Assembly (NCBI GenBank): GCA_025331565.1
Contig: JAFREQ010000008.1
Coordinates: forward strand, 4,092,001 to 4,156,000
Origin: Holacanthus passer
Taxonomy: Eukaryota > Chordata > Actinopteri > Pomacanthidae
DNA length: 64,000 bases
Reading direction: 5' to 3'
The number at the start of each line of letters is the position of its first letter. Position 1 is the stretch's first letter. The notes beneath the pieces are model-generated. The model saw only the letters and a list, made by a program, of their open reading frames with translations, did no database searches and was not told where the DNA came from. Shown here in pieces: positions 36,600 to 50,046 of the stretch. Position numbers and translations under genes: made by a program.

Positions 36600-39500
36600 A
36601 CATAAGGAAAAGGATTTATACGATCTGAAGAGAAATGAGAGTTATCCGATCACAGGCAAGTTGCATATTCAATTCATAATTTATATTTTACAGTTTGTAA
36701 GCTTTACATACACGGCACCAAAAACAACTTTTTGGGAAATATTCAAGAACTTTAAAGCTCTGAGAGGCAATTGAGTTGCTTTTTACTGTGAATTAAAATC
36801 CGCTCCATACAGAGAGATGAGATGTTCATTACAGTCTCATCCATGAGCAAACCCACTGGCAAACATTGACAGCCTCTCCCCATGGCCTCACTAATATTAG
36901 ACAAACTCGGTCAGAAAAGGAGTCTGCTTTCACGTAAATCCTGTTGATTAAACTGAGTCATATAATGTGAAAAGGTATTATGCATAAACACAGATATGAA
37001 TGATAAGCAGAGGATATGAATCTTTTCAATTGTTAAGGTGTCTGCCAGTTCAACCTATGGACACTTTTCCTGCACAAATTCACAATTCTTATTTACTTGC
37101 GTAATTCAAGCTGCAGGTTGAAAGCATGGCTCACAAAAGTTCAATGGAAATGTAAGAAATAAAAACTAATCATCTCAAGCATTTTACAGCAAAAAATAGC
37201 AGTCATGGTATTTATTTTTGCCTCTATTTCTGTTATCTATGGTACAAACCTCACATTAAAAATAAATTGTTTATCTGGAAAAAAAAATGTTTTTGACACA
37301 CCAAGGTAAAAAAGTTCAACCCAAAGTCAGAAACAATGCTCACCCTTCTAAAGAAAATCTTGTAAATTAATTAGGTAATGATTGTAATTATTCTGTGAGT
37401 ATTTATTAATGACATTTTACAAACATTAGGATCATCTTATTGTTATCCTCCAACTGTTGGGAAACACAAGATGTTGTCTCAAATAGAGACAGGCACTCGG
37501 TTGCCTTGTCTCAGTCTTGTCCATGTCAGTGTTTATCAAAATGTCCATGTATGAGTCAGGAACATCATCAAATGTCTGAAAATATAATAGGTGCAAAATG
37601 TCAGGGGAAATAGCCCAGCGTTACAGGAAGCAATGCCATTTCCATAAATGTTTAATTGATTGTAATCCTTTGTTGAGGAGACATTTGCACAATGCATGGG
37701 GTTCACACAGAGCAGGATATTGAAATATTGAAGTAAAATAATAATCTTGATCCATCTGTAGCTTAATTGTCAGAAAATGGCTGATAATGGCCTTTTATTT
37801 AGCATGATTATCTAGCATACATTCAAAGTGGCAGGAAAAAAAATGAAAGTTGTAATTGGAAGTTGTCAGCGACCAGAGTCATCTACTGCATGTGTATGTA
37901 ATCATACTTTCCCAGATATGATTAAGCAGCTGAGAAAAAAGAAACTTGAATTGTTAACAGCAGAATACCTGCCATGGCCACTCTGATAGCTTTAATTGTT
38001 TTCATACGGCCGTTCATTAGTGCACATGTGGTTGATTAAGTCATATGTCAGCAGCGAGCAGCCGGGTGAATTGCTCCTGAGCTGTCAGGCCAGAGGGAGG
38101 CTGTGAGAGAGACGTAGTGATGGTAGTCATTCTCCTCCCCAGCCGGCTGGCCAGCCACCTCCACGCAGAGCCCACAAACCCACCTCCCAGTCAGGTTTGC
38201 GGGCAACCATCTTTGCTTGAGCTGCTCCCATCGCTGCAGCCTTGACAAGATTCACAATTCTCTCCCTTTATTTACACACCATCGCCCTGGCTCCACGTCA
38301 CGTCAGAGTGGTGTGGTCGCGCGGTCGCGGCTGACCCCAGGGCAGGGGCTGTCTCCACTGATCCAAGCTTACCCTGCTGGGGGACGAGGCCCTGGTCATG
38401 TAATACACAATGTATTAACAGCGGCAGTACTGCATGCCACCGTACAAATGTCCTCCAAGAAATTAGTGTTTTTGTTTCTATCAGTACATAAGATGATGTT
38501 TAAAATATACTTGTCCTACACATCTGTGAATATTTGGCCTTTTATCGTCTTATCCTTTAATACAACATCGCGATCCGCATCAGACGCGCGGAAATACACT
38601 GCACCTTTATATAGCCTGGATTGCCTGGATGTTGACTGCTTTTGTCACAGCAGACAGTCACATAAGATGCTCCGCTCACAAGCAAATGTATTACCAAACC
38701 AAAAAGCTGCTGGAGGTGTCATGTAAATACCTAACCACAGTTAAAGTAATAGCCTATAAAGTGATCTTTAAGTGGAGTTTTAAGCACCCCCATAATGGCT
38801 TTGGCTGCCTTTTAGCAGACCATGTGACTCCCCCAGAGTAGTGATTATGAGTCACGGATGAAGAGGTCTTGTGTGTAGGTCAGCCTGTAAGCCTCACTTT
38901 CACCTGCCAATCTTTACTTTCCTCGATACTCGGAGAGCCTTGTTCTTTTTACTGTTAACTGTCTTACAGCAGGTGGTATCTGGTAAATTATATCTACAAA
39001 ACACTTTGACAAAACTTGGGTATAGCCTTGTGGAATTCCTACTGTGGGGGAAAAGCCTCCAAAATTGAGAGATGGGAAAAAAAAAAGCAAATTAATCAGC
39101 CATCTTTTTAGCATATTGAGGCACAGTATGAGGGAGTTTCTGTGTATATAATGCAGATAGACACAAGAATTTTCCGGTAATGTTTGGGGAAGAAAATTCC
39201 TGGCTCTGCTCTGGCCGGTTTTTCCCCTCTTACATTACACAAGGACACTGATGCATGGTGCTTTTTGAATTTTGTATTATGTGAGAGGTCTGGGGGCGAG
39301 TTTCAGGAAGTGTTCTTAATTTCACAGGGTTAAGGAACAGCAGATTCACAGGGAATACAGATCACTTAGCACAAGCCTGCGACCGCCCTGAAGTTGGCGA
39401 GCTCTCTCTCGATTTGTTAACCACATCCTTGGGGCCGCTGAACCGTTGAGACTGCCAAGGTGAACGTGCAGTCCCAGAAGGTGGCTCCGCTGTCATAGAT

Positions 39501-42500
39501 CAGCGAAACAGTGATTCAGCTTCACCCGTGTGTTTATGTGAGTTCACTTGTGCATGTTCTTTTAGTGTATTAACCCTGTCTGTGCGTGCATGTGTGCGCA
39601 TACTTGTGTGAAACGTGTCCTGCCTGTGTGAAAAGCCTCTCCAGCCCTGAGGTCCATGCGTCTTCAGGCCTCATGATCAAAGCAGTGCCTTCTGATCTGT
39701 GCCATAACAGATGTCTATGTCAAATCCTCTCATGACAAGAGACAGAAATGTACAGGAAGGGCGGACCTTTGTGCGCATTTAGAACAGCAAACCATTGCTT
39801 AAATGTAGGTTTAATAAAAGAAAATTAGCTGGATTTGTTTCTTGGAAATGTAATGTAAAATGAGATGAATTCAGTATGACACAAAAAAGTGATTTTTCTT
39901 TTTTTTTTCTCCCTCAAACCATACACATCTAAAACAAACAACAGTGAGTTAAGCCATTGGATAGATTGTACCAGAATCCTCCCATTATTTGCCCAAACTA
40001 AAAGGAATTGTACATGTATCAGTGATAATCCGATAATCATGCCGCTCCTAAGCTTTTAATTTGATTAAGTGTGTGAAAATTGAGGGCAGAGAGTCTCTTG
40101 GAGGATAACATCACAGACAGCATCTCCTAATTAGCGCTGTAAATTTACATATGGATTCCTGTTTAATGTTTAACCAGTCTTTAATCCACCCAGCTCTGTG
40201 ATGTCTGCAGTCGGAAACATCCGCGTCTGTCACATGATGTGTGATTATTCCAAATACGCTCAGGCTGCTTTTGATGAAATGGTAACAATTACTGAAGCTT
40301 TCAAACAGTTAGATTTGGGAAGCGTTTTAGTCATGCTGGACAAAACATTCTCAGTTTCCTCCAGGAATTGAATAGAGCACTGCTTTTAAAGGGCTTTCGG
40401 CTGGAAATCCACACTGGCTAAGATTAACCGCAGACAATCATTATCTCCATTATTGTCTTTTTACAGCTCACAGTCTTCCCTATTGAAATCGATCATCATC
40501 TCCCTTGTGCTGTGCTGAAAAATGACAGATTAAAGTGATCATGGAGTTCATTTTAGAATAAAGATAATTAAGATACTGGACATCTTTTTTGTCCATTTGT
40601 GCTCGAGGATCTATCGACTTCAGTCATATCTGACAATGGTGCTACAATATTTATTGGAAAACAACCAACACCTCACAATGCACAGTTCAATTTACAGACA
40701 TTCTTCAAGCTTACACATCAGTCAATCAATACTTTTTGGATTAAGTGTTACTGGTGAGTTATATGAAGTAATATAGAGGTGAGAGATTTTTCATTACTGT
40801 ATGTTGTCTATAAACTTTTTTTTCTTTCACTTTTCTTTTTATTTCCTCTAATCCTCAACTCTCTCCTTGTTTGTTTTTCCAAAGCCTTATTTTCTTTCCA
40901 TTTTTAATAAGCTGAACCAAACCATTTTCACTTTTTACAGGCGGTTTCACTCTTTCGGCTCGGAATAAATGGCGACTTTATTTCCATGAAATTCTCAAAT
41001 GACATAGATTTTACTTTTGCATAAAAGCATGAAGAATGTGCCTAATATCGGCGGCATTCATCTGCTAAGTGGACATTTGCATGGGTGCGAGGGGAAGGAG
41101 AGAGGGAGAGAACCACTAGCCTCCTGGGGTGACAGCAGTGCAGGGGGATGACATGTGACAGCTGTGACAGTACTGAAGGGGGGTGGGCAGGCGACTTGCT
41201 GCGCCCCCTGATCCAATTACGCCACACGGCCCCCTGTCAGACCCAGCAGCTTGACTCCAGCCACTCTGAGGACAGTATTGATCTCTTGTCAGGAGGACCA
41301 GTTGCCCTCCCTTACAATCCAGCACCGTTGAACACCCCCACTTACACCCGCCGTCCGAGCTGCTATCCGCTCTCCTCCTGCCAACCAGCCTCTTAAATGA
41401 CTGGTAAAATCGGGTTATGGCATTCAGGTAGGGAGAGAGAGGAGGTCAATGGGGCTGTGTGCTAAATACTCCCATAGCTAGTGGGGGAGAGTGCGTAACA
41501 TCCTGGGAGTGGTGGTGGTGATGCGCCTGTCCAGCTCTGAGCTCAGCGCTATACTTACAGTACTTCACTAATGGTCTTAGAGGATGCTGCCTCTCCTGGC
41601 TTGTATGAAAGTGTTTGATTTGAGATGATGAAAAGGCCATTGCAATTAGCAGGCCCTGCTTCGTTTTGCCGGAGCCAGGACGGTTGAGACAGTGGCAGCT
41701 GCCAATAACTTCAGCTTACAAAGAACAGACAATTAGGCCGGGGCCTGTTACTACAGCTAGTCCCACATCTCCAGACCTTTGCAACCGCCCTACCTCTGAG
41801 CACCTGCAGGTCAATAGGCAATGATATTGTGTGGAGCAACAGCTTGGAGCAGAGGTTAATCAAACCACAACCACACACATCACTTGCGTTCAGCTTATTA
41901 TTCTCGCCACAAAGGCCAAGAGCAGGAGAGGAGGAAGGAGAGGGAATAGCCACTTTTTTTTGCATCACTGGAAGAGATGATCTGAGTAGGTTTTCAGGTT
42001 CTCATTAAATATGTACATAAGCACTCCCAGCTTTAAAACACAGAAGATACATGTGATAATGCTGCTTTAATGTTGTCTTTATTTAAATAACTTGGTGCGA
42101 TAAGTCCTCTTTACAGAACTCACTGCGTATACCTTAAAATGCCCCGTTATATTGTTGACATTACTATCCATGCTATTGACAGTGTCTTTGAATACAGAAA
42201 ACAGTCAGTATATAGCAAATCAGTGTGATCAACTGATGCTGTGTGTGTACAGCACCATGAAATTGGGCACAATCTGGAAAGAAGCTCATAGTCACTTTCA
42301 TGGTACATGCAGTGTGTATCCAATGCAGAGTGTGAACATTACCCTGGTCACTCATGCATTCAGTTGTGACACCAAAAATGTTTGGTCAGAGGTTATGCAG
42401 AGGTAGAGTATCCATGTCTTACTGGTTAAAAAACATATATAAAAACAAGGCTTTGCAATGGATATATGGATTCAATATCTACTGTATATGTCTGACCAGC

Positions 42501-45500
42501 TGTCTGTCTATTTGTCACCTTTCTCAATCTACAGTATCTGTCTATACGTCTCAGCGCTCTGCAGGAGGTTTCTACTAAAACCATAATATGTGCCTCAAGT
42601 TAATATTGTTAAAACTGATTTTTTTTGTAATGACTTTGTCAGCTAAGTACAACTGTGAATTGATGACCTCTCAGCTCAAAGCATGCAGGCTCGATTTTCA
42701 AAACTGAATTATTCAAATTAAACTTTTGAGAGAAGCTTACATTGTTTTCTTCAACAATTTCAACAAGCGTCCTGAAAAATGATAAACCACCCCATTAGAT
42801 AATCAATAAATCAGTTTTTATTTTGGGGCTGGTGAAAGAGAACAAGAGAAATGGCTCATTCTTCTGCAGAGCTAGCTCTTCAAAGAAGACTTTTCAATTT
42901 CAGCATCCAATTTCCACATGTTTCCCTCTAATGCAATACTTGCGTAGTGAGCAAAAATAGGCTGTGTCTGCACCAGTGAGTTGTGATAGGCTGTTGTGTT
43001 GCTGCCAGACTTATGTTGCTTTTCTGAGCAAAGTAATCATTCATGTAATTAATCTAGAGGAAACTCGTGAGCAAAGTAACCCCGATCTACCGTCGAAACA
43101 GCAAGTCGCTCCTCTGTGATATTTGATTTAATGCATTGTGGGACAGAGAACAGGATACTGGTGCACTGCCTCTTTGTACTGTGACATAAATGAAGAGTAG
43201 TGCATCACGGAAATGTTATGTAGAAGAGTATTGTCAGGAAGTTTTGCTTTTGATATTGCTTCATATAGATAGTTTCTAGGAGTCTAGATAGTGTTAGTTG
43301 TCTTTTTTTCATGGGTCCAGACATGGTGAGGACTGTCAAAACTCACAGCAGCGAGCGGTCCATAATACACAACACAGAGTAACTTACAGACAGAGTAATG
43401 GATGGAGTCGGGGAGTAACATAGGAAGTGCGACGGCCAACAATTGCAAAGTATTTTTAGAGTCCTCCCACATAACTGTTGCACCAATCACGTTACAGTAC
43501 AGATAGTCTCAGTGAGTGAAAGAGTCTCACCCCCTGGAGAGCACTAATGTAGGGGGCGCTATCACAGCAAGAGATACAACTTGTTCATCTTTTCTTTCTT
43601 TCTTTATTCTGGTTGATGACAATTGTGACCAAAATAAGTACACAAGTCAAAACAAACACCAGTGATGTGTACTGATTTCTTACCAAAAATCAATATTAAT
43701 TTAAGTCTAATTATTTAGCATTGTCAAACAGTCCATTGTTGTTTACGTTTTGGAACATAGTTTTATAGGAGCCAAATTGCACTCATAAGCATTTAACATT
43801 GTCAGCCGTTTTTTGTATCACTACAAAGCGGCTATTTAAAAATCCTCTATTTGATTTTTTTTTTTAATCAAAGTGAAATCTGCTCCTCTAGTATCATCCT
43901 CACATATAACAAACATAACCATATCAGACACAGAGTGGCTTCCTCTCAGGGACAGATCATTGCAGCACGGACCAAATTGGGACACTGCTTCCCTTTTGGA
44001 AAGTGCAATTATGAGTGTTTTTAGACGTCCCAGTGACATGTCATCTGTGAGCCAACATACCACTAGCACTTCTAAACCAAAGATATTTGTCACACCTACT
44101 GTAATGCACCATCAAGTCGCTGAAGCATTGGGTCCTCCAGAGGGGCCCAGGAGGGGAATCAAGGAATCTGTCGAATTAATACATGCAGTGAAGATTCCTC
44201 CTGTCATCTCAGCTCTCTTTTACCACTGGCTTTTAAAAGCCATTTACAGGCAGCAAAGTGAGCAGGACAGACAAGCTTGACAGCGACTCTTGAAAGAGCA
44301 TCTGTCTCCTTTAACACTTAAATAAACTATGATACACATGAACTTAATTTTAATTAATGAATTGATTTATTCTGTCAGTGACAAAACCAAATTGTTTAAA
44401 GGATGCCAGAAGCAATCTATGTATTTCTTCCTATAAGGAAGCTGCCAGGCTTTACATCTCTCGGCGTAATCCTTTGATTAATTAGACATGTGCTTGAAAT
44501 TATAAAGCATAATTATAGGTGTTGATCTACAGTGGAATTAGTTTTAACTAGTTAGAAACAGTATGGTACACAGGGCATCCTTCATCATTGTGTTCGCTCT
44601 AATGTGTGTGGCTTGATGGCTACATTCCTTGAAGCGGTGGCGAGCATGGTTCACTTTGCCAGTTTAGATAAGAAACTTTAATGTGCTGCAGGGTTTATCC
44701 AGATAAATAAGCTGATAACTACTGCTCCTTCTCTACTACTAATTTAAATTTTTACCTCCCACCAAACAGCTATTTAATTGTGCCTCTTTCTATAGGAAAA
44801 AAAAACGTGTTTTTCAGTTACACTTGCTTGCTGCATTTCATATAAGAAGACACTCCTGAACGGATGTGCTAAAAAAGAATAAAATCACTCATCTCCGATA
44901 AGGAAAGAGATCTACATTTATTCCATCCTCCCTGCCTGCTGTAAACTACCTTACAATTGTTCATTAATGATTCCCAGTAAATTCCTTAAAATGGTAATTT
45001 GTCATCCTGTCACTTCATTTGTGACCTAAAATTCCTCACTAGAGGCATCATCAAATAAATTAATCACTACCCAGGATCCATCTCTCCCTTGTGCGTGCTA
45101 TTATACCCGGCTCTCTTGTGTTTCTCTTCATTTACATATATTTAATGGCCCAGTTGTGGTTGGTTGTGCCATGCGACTTGCACAGCTCGTGTCAGGTGAA
45201 ATATTCCGACTGCCACAGTCTTTAACATTGCGAAGCATGTCTTGTTCATTTTCCTTGAATACCCTAAACACAAGAGAATTAGAGACATTTTATGGAACTG
45301 TAAAATCAAAAGTGCACATTTTGCAGGTTTCTGGTTGGGGAATTACGCTAATAAGATGGCACACTTTTAAGAAACACAGAGACACATTATTTCTGACACA
45401 AACATCAGACTTTTATGAAAATTTGCTTTAAAATTGCTTACAGCAAAAAGATTAGAAAATTAGATACACTAAGTTGTCCACACAATTTGGTTTGATTTAA

Positions 45501-45742
45501 TTGTATCTCATTACAGCACATGTGTACACTACATTACCCACCAGACAGATCGCTTTGTTGTGTTCCTCAGGGGAATTATGATGTGGAGTGTGAAGCTACG
45601 ACTGGGCACAGGACTGAACCCAAAAAATAAAGATTTCAGAGCCAAAATGGTGGAAACAAGATGACGCTAAGATTCAATTTTATTATTGCTTTGGAGTGTA
45701 TAAGTAGTAGACACAGAGAAATTTTTAATTGCTCTTTGTTTA
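36600..45742. other. Long unique noncoding stretch
   Basis: About 9 kb without a supportable gene. A CpG-rich patch lies at 38280-38345 (GGTCGCGCGGTCGCGG). The blocks 40080-40560, 41040-41400, 41640-41970 and 43860-44280 are non-repetitive and even in composition, like conserved noncoding elements. Frames of up to 169 codons in this stretch show no recognisable domain. A CTTTCTTT-type microsatellite lies near 43590. Confidence 0.4.
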
Positions 45743-46110
45743 AAGGCACAGTATGTAATTTCTGCCATTAGGGGTCTCTCAATCAAAACAATAACAAAAG
45801 ATGTCTGACGATTTTGTGAAGTAGCATGGGATCATGGGAGTTGAGAGATCACCATTGCTGATCTATCTGATGTGACTCAGACCCAAATGTTCACCCACAA
45901 GGTGATATAGTAAAGCTTTATTCACATTACATTTAGTCACATCCACCAACCTCCTTCCTCTATGATGCGTCATTTCCTGTTTGTTCGAATGAAAGCACCA
46001 AAATTATATGTTTCAATGGGTTTGAACATTGTTGGAAACTTTTGTGATAATGTAACTGCACAACTAAACAAACTATATAGTCATTTTTAAACATTTTATA
46101 TCTCATTAAA
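45743..46110 (+). mobile_element. MITE-like teleost repeat
   Basis: It begins TTTAAAGGCACAGTATGTAA and continues TTTCTGCCATTAGGGGTCTC and TCAATCAAAACAATAACAAA. Further in come GATCATGGGAG and GATAATGTAACTGCACAAC. I recognise this order from a repeat common in fish genomes. No matching terminal inverted repeat is visible at the right end, so that boundary is approximate. It has no coding capacity. Confidence 0.55.
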
Positions 46111-46423
46111 ATGACTCAAAAACCAAAATCCTAAAAGGGGAGTACAGTTATATTACCCACTCAGAGCCTCAGCCATCAAAACTGTGACATACCCATTCAT
46201 TCAAGTTAGAATCATTTCTATATATTTCTAAAAGAATATGAGTCATTGAATTTTTATCCATAGTGAAAACTACACTGTGCACTGAGCAGTTTATTGTTTT
46301 ATGCTTCGTGCAACATAAACGGGTGTTGAAGGACCTTCAGCGTCTCCTGGTTGCATCACTGTTTTGTGTTAAAAACACAGTCATGGCGTTTTAAAGTGCT
46401 CTTGTAAATTTCGGTAGGGATGC

Positions 46424-46444
46424 ATGCAAATGAATTACATTGTT
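46424..46444 (+). promoter_or_regulatory. POU octamer next to SOX-type site
   Basis: A perfect octamer ATGCAAAT (46424-46431) is followed six bases later by CATTGTT (46438-46444), with GAATTAC between. POU/SOX composite sites are known in vertebrate enhancers. Both motifs are short enough to occur by chance. Confidence 0.25.
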
Positions 46445-47418
46445 TTCCGATTTTTTTTTTGACAGATAAAAAAACAGCCCAATTATTTTTATGAGCCGAG
46501 AGCATGTCATGTTTGAACTTCCATCCTCATTAAGGGTCCCTAACACCAGAGGACATGTGAATGTGCTAGGAGCATTACCAGAGAAAACAACAACCCCATG
46601 TTGTCAAAGAGCCCTCTCTCACCCAGCCACCCTGTTAGAACCTCACAGCCAGTTTCAAATGAAATTAACATAATTAAGAATTAACATGCATTAATTGTTG
46701 TGCTTAATGCAAACTGAAGCCAAATGTGTCACTTGCGGTAGAGGAGCTGCTAAATGCTTTGTCACCTCCTGCTTAGGGGAGTGGGAACGCTCCATGTGCT
46801 CATAAAAGAAGAGCCGCTTGTACAGTGTACATGAAGCGCCATCGGTGACAGATACATAAACAAACATCCCTTCAGCTGTACGACTCAGCCCGCGTGTATG
46901 CTTGTGAGTTAAAGGAGGAATGGAGCAGTGTATTGATCAAGGGAGTTTGTGATGTTGGAAAGATGGATTTATGACAAAGGATGTGGGGATGGGGGGGATA
47001 TAAGAAGTGCAGATTGGTCTAACCAGGGCTCAACCTGGCAATAAAGTCTGGCATTTGGAGAGAGCAGAGCATGCAGAGGGTTATACTGTACTGTGCCACT
47101 TTGGGTGCTGGAGAAGCTGTCCTTTTTGCTTTTACTTTGTGGTCTGTCAGATGGAAGGATGATCAAAGGAGATCAAACAGATGATTTTTAAAACCTCAGA
47201 AGAAGACTCGTGGACCAAACCTCTCACTGCAGAGCCTTCGTCAGTAGGATTTTAGAGTGGATGTTCTGTATGGGCATTTCTGTTTTTAAGTCGTGCATTA
47301 AAGTCAGGGTTTGGGGGGAAATGGTTTCGATGCACTGTTGGAATAAGCTTTAATATATTTCAGCTGTTTAATAATCATTGTGTTCTTTTGACATTAAAAT
47401 GTGGGATATGGAACCAAC
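46445..47418. other. Noncoding DNA with TTAATTA motifs
   Basis: No gene is seen. Homeodomain-like cores cluster at 46660-46710 (AACATAATTAAGAATTAAC, CATTAATTG). No named repeat. Confidence 0.4.
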
Positions 47419-47660
47419 CAGGGCTATAACTTATGATACTTTGCATTATCGATTAATCCGTGGTTTATTTTTAAAAGATTAATTTAGTAATTGTTTAGTC
47501 TATGAATAATAGTGAAAGCTGGTTACAAGAGTTCAAGGTAACATTGTCAAATTGTGCAGTCAGCAGTCTAGAACATAAAAGTATTCAGTTTGATACGATT
47601 TAAAAGGGAGAAGAGCAAAAACTAAAATTTTTGGAGGCTTGAACCAGTAAATATTTGGTA
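47419..47660 (+). mobile_element. Degenerate teleost MITE, left part
   Basis: CAGGGCTATAACTTATGATA, ATTATCGATTAATCCG, TAATTGTTTAGTCTATGAA and AAAAGTATTCAGTTTGATA match in order a repeat that I know in many fish as starting CAGGGCTGCAACTAACGATT. The right end appears to lie at 48088-48162. It is old and noncoding. Confidence 0.65.
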
Positions 47661-47696
47661 TGTTTAGTCATCCCTATATCCAGTACTTTGGTTTAT

Positions 47697-47840
47697 TACC
47701 AAATACCTGTAAAGCCAATGAGATTCTCATCAGCATCTGCCGTACTTTGTGTGTAATGATAATTAGTATATTTTAGCATGCTGGCACGCTAAACTAAGAT
47801 GGTGAACATCATAAGCGATTAATGTCAGCATGTTAACTTA
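47697..47840 (+). mobile_element. Second repeat, apparently nested
   Basis: GAGATTCTCATCAGCATCTG, CTGGCACGCTAAACTAAGAT, GGTGAACATCATAAGC and GTCAGCATGTTAAC follow the order of a GCTAACATGCTAAACTAAGA-type repeat common in teleosts. It sits between the two halves of the 47419/48162 element. Confidence 0.6.
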
Positions 47841-48087
47841 TCGACACCATGTACATGTAGTAGTACTCTTTGTATTACTTTCCTGAGTCCGCATGTAGGA
47901 TGCATTCTGTACATGTGCAGACCTATTTCATAGCTTTCTGTGCAACAACAAATCGGAGGATGTCTGCACAGACCGTCTGAGTGCATCCTATGATGATTCA
48001 ATTTACATCACGTGGACCCAAACATACCCTTGCATATCCACAGACACGGACAGTGTAATTGTGGCTGGAGTCTTGTTCCTCCATAAA
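47841..48087. other. Spacer between MITE halves, unidentified
   Basis: No family recognised. TAGGATGCA (47897) and GTGCATCCTA (47982) are partly inverted with respect to each other, which may mark the edge of a further small insertion. Confidence 0.3.
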
Positions 48088-48162
48088 CTTATTCAATTAC
48101 TTGATTATCAGATTTGTTGACAATGAGTTGATGAACTAACTGATTAATCTATTCGTCATTTT
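48088..48162 (+). mobile_element. Degenerate teleost MITE, right part
   Basis: CAATTACTTGATTATCAGAT, TTGTTGACAATGAGTTGATG and AACTAACTGATTAATCTATT correspond to the right end of the CAGGGCTGCAACTAACGATT family, normally '...CGATTATCAAAATAGTTG...GACTAATCGATTAATCG'. It is about 430 bases away from the left part. Confidence 0.55.
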
Positions 48163-50026
48163 GCCAGTAAGAACAATATTTACAGTAGCTCATCTCAATG
48201 TATAACACCTTATTTTGAGAGTTTGGACAGTGTTTTTAATGACTTTGTCTCTTCTCCGGTGACAAGATGACCCTGCTATCCCTATATTTTACTGAAAAAT
48301 ACACTTGTGATCTCCCATTGTTCTATTTAACAATTTCACGCCTCTTGAATTGTGATTTTTTTTTTCCTCAAGTGGACTGCTTTGGCTGTTTTCCCTCTTT
48401 CTTTGAAAGGAGCAGAGCATCACATTTACAAAGAGCTGGGAGGTTTTCCACATTAATCTAGGTCTAATATTCGTTTCAAAATACGTTTTCCCTATTAATT
48501 AAAAGTAAACCATGTATTGTATGGTACATTATCCCTCTAACGGCCCCATGTGGAGATTATGAAGTGGAAAACTAATGGTGTAGACTTTAGCATTTGGGTT
48601 TTGCCTGAGTCATTTACATATCTGTAAGGGGATGTCGATGTATGTGCAAATAAGCAGAACTCTGTGTGTCCCATGCTTTCTCTACCGTCACCCGGTGCTC
48701 TCCCTCCCCTCCCTGGTTTACGGAGGAAGTCAAAGAAGAAGTGTTGCCTCTCTCCCCTCAGCTAGAGAAGGTAATGAGATTCTGTGCACCCTCTATTATG
48801 AGGAGGATGAGAAATCTGATTATTAAGGAGAGGCATGTGGCAGTAAGAAAAATCTGTTTGTTTTTTTCTTATTGTACCACCCCAAGAAACAAAGGTGACC
48901 CCCATGTTCCGTTCATTAAATCTTGCCTCCTCTAATTTATCAAGGTAAAGTATCACAGTTTCTGCTGAGCTAATCAGAAATGGGCAAACTTGTTAGGTGT
49001 GCCTCAAAAGGACACATCACAGGATTTGGGTATCACTTCTACATACTGAGTGGGACCTAATTCATGCTTCCCACTGAACAAGAAATGCTTTATGGGCATT
49101 AGCATGAGTGTATTATGATTTTTTTTTTTCATATAGGAAAGTTCAGGAGAATGAGGATGAATTATGACCTCCATAACAGTACAAGTGTAATTATTTCAAG
49201 GACACAGAGTTGCTGCAGGTGTGGCTTTCTGATGTAAATATCACAGTAAATATAATTTGTGCTGTATATTTTAAGCCCCTAGTTATTATTATTCATACAG
49301 TAGTATAATACAGTAGACACCTGTATATCACATGGCCTGACCAGTCAACGCTGTGCAAATCACTGTATCGTGTGTATTTACATTTTTTATAAATTTGTAA
49401 TACAAATAGAGTGTAATGATGGGGATTACAGCACTTCACTTAATTGCAAACTTTACCATAACTTTAACACCAAATCAGTTAATCAATTTTAGTAGTTTGC
49501 CAGAAATTTTCACTTAAGACATTTTCTTTTCAAATCTGGGTCCATTTCTTTTCTTTGTAACGTACACACATGTTTCAAAACAATGTATAAAACACATGAA
49601 ATTTCATTTTCAAAATTTGTACCCCTTGAAATAAATGGGGAGAGAACCCATTTTCTTCTGGTCTGGGAGTTGTTAGGAGCTATTTGGAGCCGTTTGCCTA
49701 GAGAGATGTGGGAAATGTCCCACACATCAGCAAGCTGAGTCATTGCTGTATGCCTAACCAGCCACGACTCGTGCCCGGCCCTCCTCCCAAATGTCACATG
49801 AGCTCATGTCAGCCAACACTTGTGGCAAAGGCACTGCGCAGGAAGCAAATTAAACAGTTTGGCTTTCACAACACACATCTATTTGTTGAGAAAACAGGTT
49901 TCACAGTTACAAAAGTGGAGAAAAGTACAACACATGGTGCTACATTAAATCCTTTTATGAGCATCAACAATTTTCATTCCCTTAATGGTGCGAAACCAGT
50001 TCATATTTAAGATTTTTCACTAGATC
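48163..50026. other. Noncoding DNA with one microexon-like site
   Basis: No supported gene. Around 48690-48780 a pyrimidine-rich stretch leads to CTCTCCCCTCAG, then CTAGAGAAG and GTAATGAG (see findings). A 100-codon frame at 49708-50010 has no recognisable domain. Confidence 0.35.
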
Positions 50027-50046
50027 AAAAAAAAAAAAAAAAAAAA
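50027..50046. repeat. Poly-A run (20 A)
   Basis: An uninterrupted run of 20 A. No AATAAA or gene-like body lies just upstream, so a processed pseudogene is not supported. Confidence 0.9.

Noticed and set aside
38217..38726. 169-codon plus-strand frame
   Set aside because: No domain, low-complexity segments from AT-rich DNA, and no splice or promoter context. Part overlaps a CpG-rich noncoding patch.
41148..41396. 82-codon frame ending NTPTYTRRPSCYPLSSCQPAS
   Set aside because: It looks somewhat protein-like but has no clear acceptor, no poly(A) signal and no recognisable homology.
43873..44280. 135-codon plus-strand frame
   Set aside because: An 85-codon frame overlaps on the other strand and no domain is visible. 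It more likely reflects a conserved noncoding block with few stops.
49708..50046. Processed pseudogene (100-codon frame followed by 20 A)
   Set aside because: No AATAAA before the A run, no recognisable parent protein, and no target-site duplication seen.
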